Positions 5,460 through 7,066 of a stretch of 7,066 nt of DNA are shown one piece after another; the first letter of the stretch is position 1; each line of letters starts with the position of its first letter. A program made the translations under genes and the position numbers. Where the stretch lies: the NCBI GenBank assembly GCA_028706585.1, contig JAQTVX010000112.1:1-7066 (forward strand), in the 5' to 3' direction. The notes under the pieces are model-generated. The model was not told where the DNA came from, made no database searches, and saw only the letters and a list, made by a program, of their open reading frames with translations. The DNA is from Candidatus Krumholzibacteriia bacterium. GTDB lineage: Bacteria > Krumholzibacteriota > Krumholzibacteriia > Krumholzibacteriales > Krumholzibacteriaceae.

Positions 5460-7066
5460 TCACTGGCGCTCTTTGAGCAGATGATCGACGACCGTCGGAT
5501 CGGCCAGGGTCGTCGTGTCGCCCACCTCGACACTGCCGGTCGCGATGACCTTGAGAATTCGTCTCATGATCTTTCCGCTTCTGGTCTTCGGAAGAGCATC
5601 GGCGAACTGGATCTTGTCCGGTTTCGCTATGGGCCCGATCATCTTGCTGACGTGGTTGCGAAGCTCTTCCTTGAGCTTGTCGCTCTTTTCGAATCCGCCC
5701 GTGAGAGTCACGAAGGCGTAGAGTCCTTCGCCCTTGATCTCGTGGGGCATCGGCACAACCGCCGCCTCGGCGACCGCCTCGTGGCTCACCAACGCGCTCT
5801 CGACCTCCATCGTCCCGATGCGGTGACCGGAGACGTTGATGACGTCGTCGACACGGCCCATGAGCCAGAAGTAGCCATCCTCATCCTGACGGGCTCCATC
5901 GCCGGTGAAATACACGCCCTTGAAGCGGCTGTAGTACGTATCAGCGTAGCGCCTGTCGTCTCCCCATATAGTGCGGAGCTGTCCCGGCCACGGTCTCTTG
6001 ATAACGAGGTAGCCGCCCTCGTTCCGTTCGCAGGGCTTTCCATCCTCGCGTACGACCTCCGGGAAGATGCCCGGGAACGGAAGGGTCGCGGAACCGGGCT
6101 TCAGCGGAAACGCGCCGGGAAGCGGCGTGATCAAAATGCCGCCCGTCTCTGTCTGCCACCACGTGTCGACGATCGGGCAGCGTTCCTTGCCGATGTTCCG
6201 GTAATACCACATCCAGGCCTCGGGATTGATCGGCTCGCCCACCGAGCCCAGCAGCCTCAGGCTCGATAGATCGTTCTTCGCCGGCCACTCCTCCCCGTCG
6301 CGCGCGATCGCGCGGATCGCGGTGGGAGCCGTATAGAATACGCTCACCTTGTACTTGGCGACGACGTTCCAGAAACGGTCTGGATTCGGGTAGTTCGGAA
6401 CGCCCTCGAACATTACACTCGTCGCTCCTATGCTCAGAGGCCCGTACACGATGTACGAGTGCCCGGTGATCCAGCCGATGTCGGCGGTGCACCAGTATAT
6501 GTCCTCGTCCCTGATGTCGAAGATGAGTTTCGTCGTGACGGATACGTAGGTGAGGTAGCCTCCCGTCGTGTGAACCACGCCCTTTGGCTTCCCCGTGGTG
6601 CCGCTCGTATAAAGGATGAACGCGATGTCCTCGGCGTCGATCTCGGCGGCGTCGCAATTGTCGTCGGCCTTGGCCATCTCTTCGTGCCACCAGTAGTCCT
6701 TGCCCTTGTTCATCGTGACGTCGAGACCGGTGCGCTTCACGACGATGACGTCCTTCACGGTCGGGCACTCTCCGAGGATCGAATCGGCGCCGGTCTTGAG
6801 AGGCACGGCCTTGCCGCGGCGGTAGCTCCCGTCGGAGGTGACCAGCATCTTGGCACCCGCGTCGATGATGCGATCCTTGAGGGATTCGGCGCTGAATCCG
6901 CCGAAAACGATCGAGTGAATGGCGCCGATGCGCGTGCAGTCCAACATCGATATAGCAAGCTCCGGAATCATCGGGAGGTAGAGATTGACGCGGTCGCCCT
7001 TCTTGATCCCGTGCGCCTTGAGCACGTTCGCGAACTTGCAAACCTCGCGATGAAGCTCCTTGTACG
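5460..7066 (-). CDS. acs: Acetyl-CoA synthetase, AMP-forming (N-terminus outside window)
   Basis: 535 residues are visible, ending at a TGA at 5462-5460; about 110-120 N-terminal residues lie beyond 7066, judging from the family length near 650. The frame is open to the edge (YKELHREVCKFAN at the border), so the GTG at 7025 is internal, not a start. Adenylate-forming enzyme motifs: YTSGTTGKPKG (visible residues about 152-162, the ATP-phosphate loop), DTWWQTETG with the tryptophan that restricts the acyl pocket to acetate, YFTGDGARQDEDG, GRVDDVINVSGHR at the hinge, and PKTRSGKIMRR near the C-terminus. The SGK lysine, 36 residues from the end, is the catalytic residue that protein acetyltransferases modify in other bacteria. 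Reaction: acetate + ATP + CoA to acetyl-CoA + AMP + PPi, in the cytoplasm. A stem-loop and a separate promoter follow, so it probably belongs to a different transcription unit from por-nuo. Confidence 0.97.
   Translation of the reverse strand, partial: YKELHREVCKFANVLKAHGIKKGDRVNLYLPMIPELAISMLDCTRIGAIHSIVFGGFSAESLKDRIIDAGAKMLVTSDGSYRRGKAVPLKTGADSILGECPTVKDVIVVKRTGLDVTMNKGKDYWWHEEMAKADDNCDAAEIDAEDIAFILYTSGTTGKPKGVVHTTGGYLTYVSVTTKLIFDIRDEDIYWCTADIGWITGHSYIVYGPLSIGATSVMFEGVPNYPNPDRFWNVVAKYKVSVFYTAPTAIRAIARDGEEWPAKNDLSSLRLLGSVGEPINPEAWMWYYRNIGKERCPIVDTWWQTETGGILITPLPGAFPLKPGSATLPFPGIFPEVVREDGKPCERNEGGYLVIKRPWPGQLRTIWGDDRRYADTYYSRFKGVYFTGDGARQDEDGYFWLMGRVDDVINVSGHRIGTMEVESALVSHEAVAEAAVVPMPHEIKGEGLYAFVTLTGGFEKSDKLKEELRNHVSKMIGPIAKPDKIQFADALPKTRSGKIMRRILKVIATGSVEVGDTTTLADPTVVDHLLKERQ

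Noticed and set aside
5445..6269. Open frame of 274 codons on the plus strand
   Set aside because: Antisense to the C-terminal half of acs with no family resemblance; a composition artefact.
1..7066. CRISPR arrays, tRNA/rRNA genes, insertion sequences, att sites
   Set aside because: Reading both strands showed no spaced direct repeats, cloverleaf-like segments, transposase motifs or terminal inverted repeats.

Overview
The window is a compact, GC-rich stretch in which every supportable gene lies on the minus strand, so transcription runs from high to low coordinates. It holds seven genes, two of them cut by the window edges, and only one intergenic gap of note (about 170 bases). The gene content is that of an anaerobic or facultatively anaerobic bacterium with ferredoxin-based central carbon metabolism. 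The sequence does not let me name a phylum; a metagenome-type or poorly sampled anaerobic lineage is possible but is not demonstrated.

Region by region in transcription order: (1) 7066-5460, the C-terminal four fifths of an AMP-forming acetyl-CoA synthetase (acs), followed by an 11-bp perfect stem-loop. (2) 5459-5292, a gap carrying a near-consensus sigma70-type promoter (TTGAAA, 17 bp, TATATT) and a leader with a hairpin plus T-tract that might act as an attenuator. (3) 5291-2888, porD-porA-porB, the delta, alpha and beta subunits of a four-subunit-type pyruvate:ferredoxin oxidoreductase; both junctions are TAATG stop/start overlaps. (4) 2878-1, three genes for an NADH-dehydrogenase-like module: a NuoE-like [2Fe-2S] protein, a long NuoF/HydB-like flavoprotein with extra iron-sulfur domains at both ends, and the first 172 residues of a NuoG/HoxU/HydA-like iron-sulfur protein. 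Spacing across this six-gene set is -1, -1, +9, -8 and +43 bases, so it reads as one operon.

Functional reading: pyruvate (or a related 2-oxoacid) is oxidised by PorAB, electrons pass through the two [4Fe-4S] clusters of PorD, and a soluble FMN/NAD(H) module encoded in the same operon can exchange those electrons with NAD(P)H. The module resembles the NuoEF/HydBC core of the electron-bifurcating HydABC and Bfu enzymes but is linked here to a 2-oxoacid oxidoreductase rather than to a hydrogenase. Acetyl-CoA, the product of both acs and the Por reaction, is the metabolic meeting point.

The points most worth a second look are the Por-Nuo operon itself, the absence of a gamma (PorG) gene next to porDAB inside the window, and the loss of the His-Cys cluster motif in the NuoG-like subunit.
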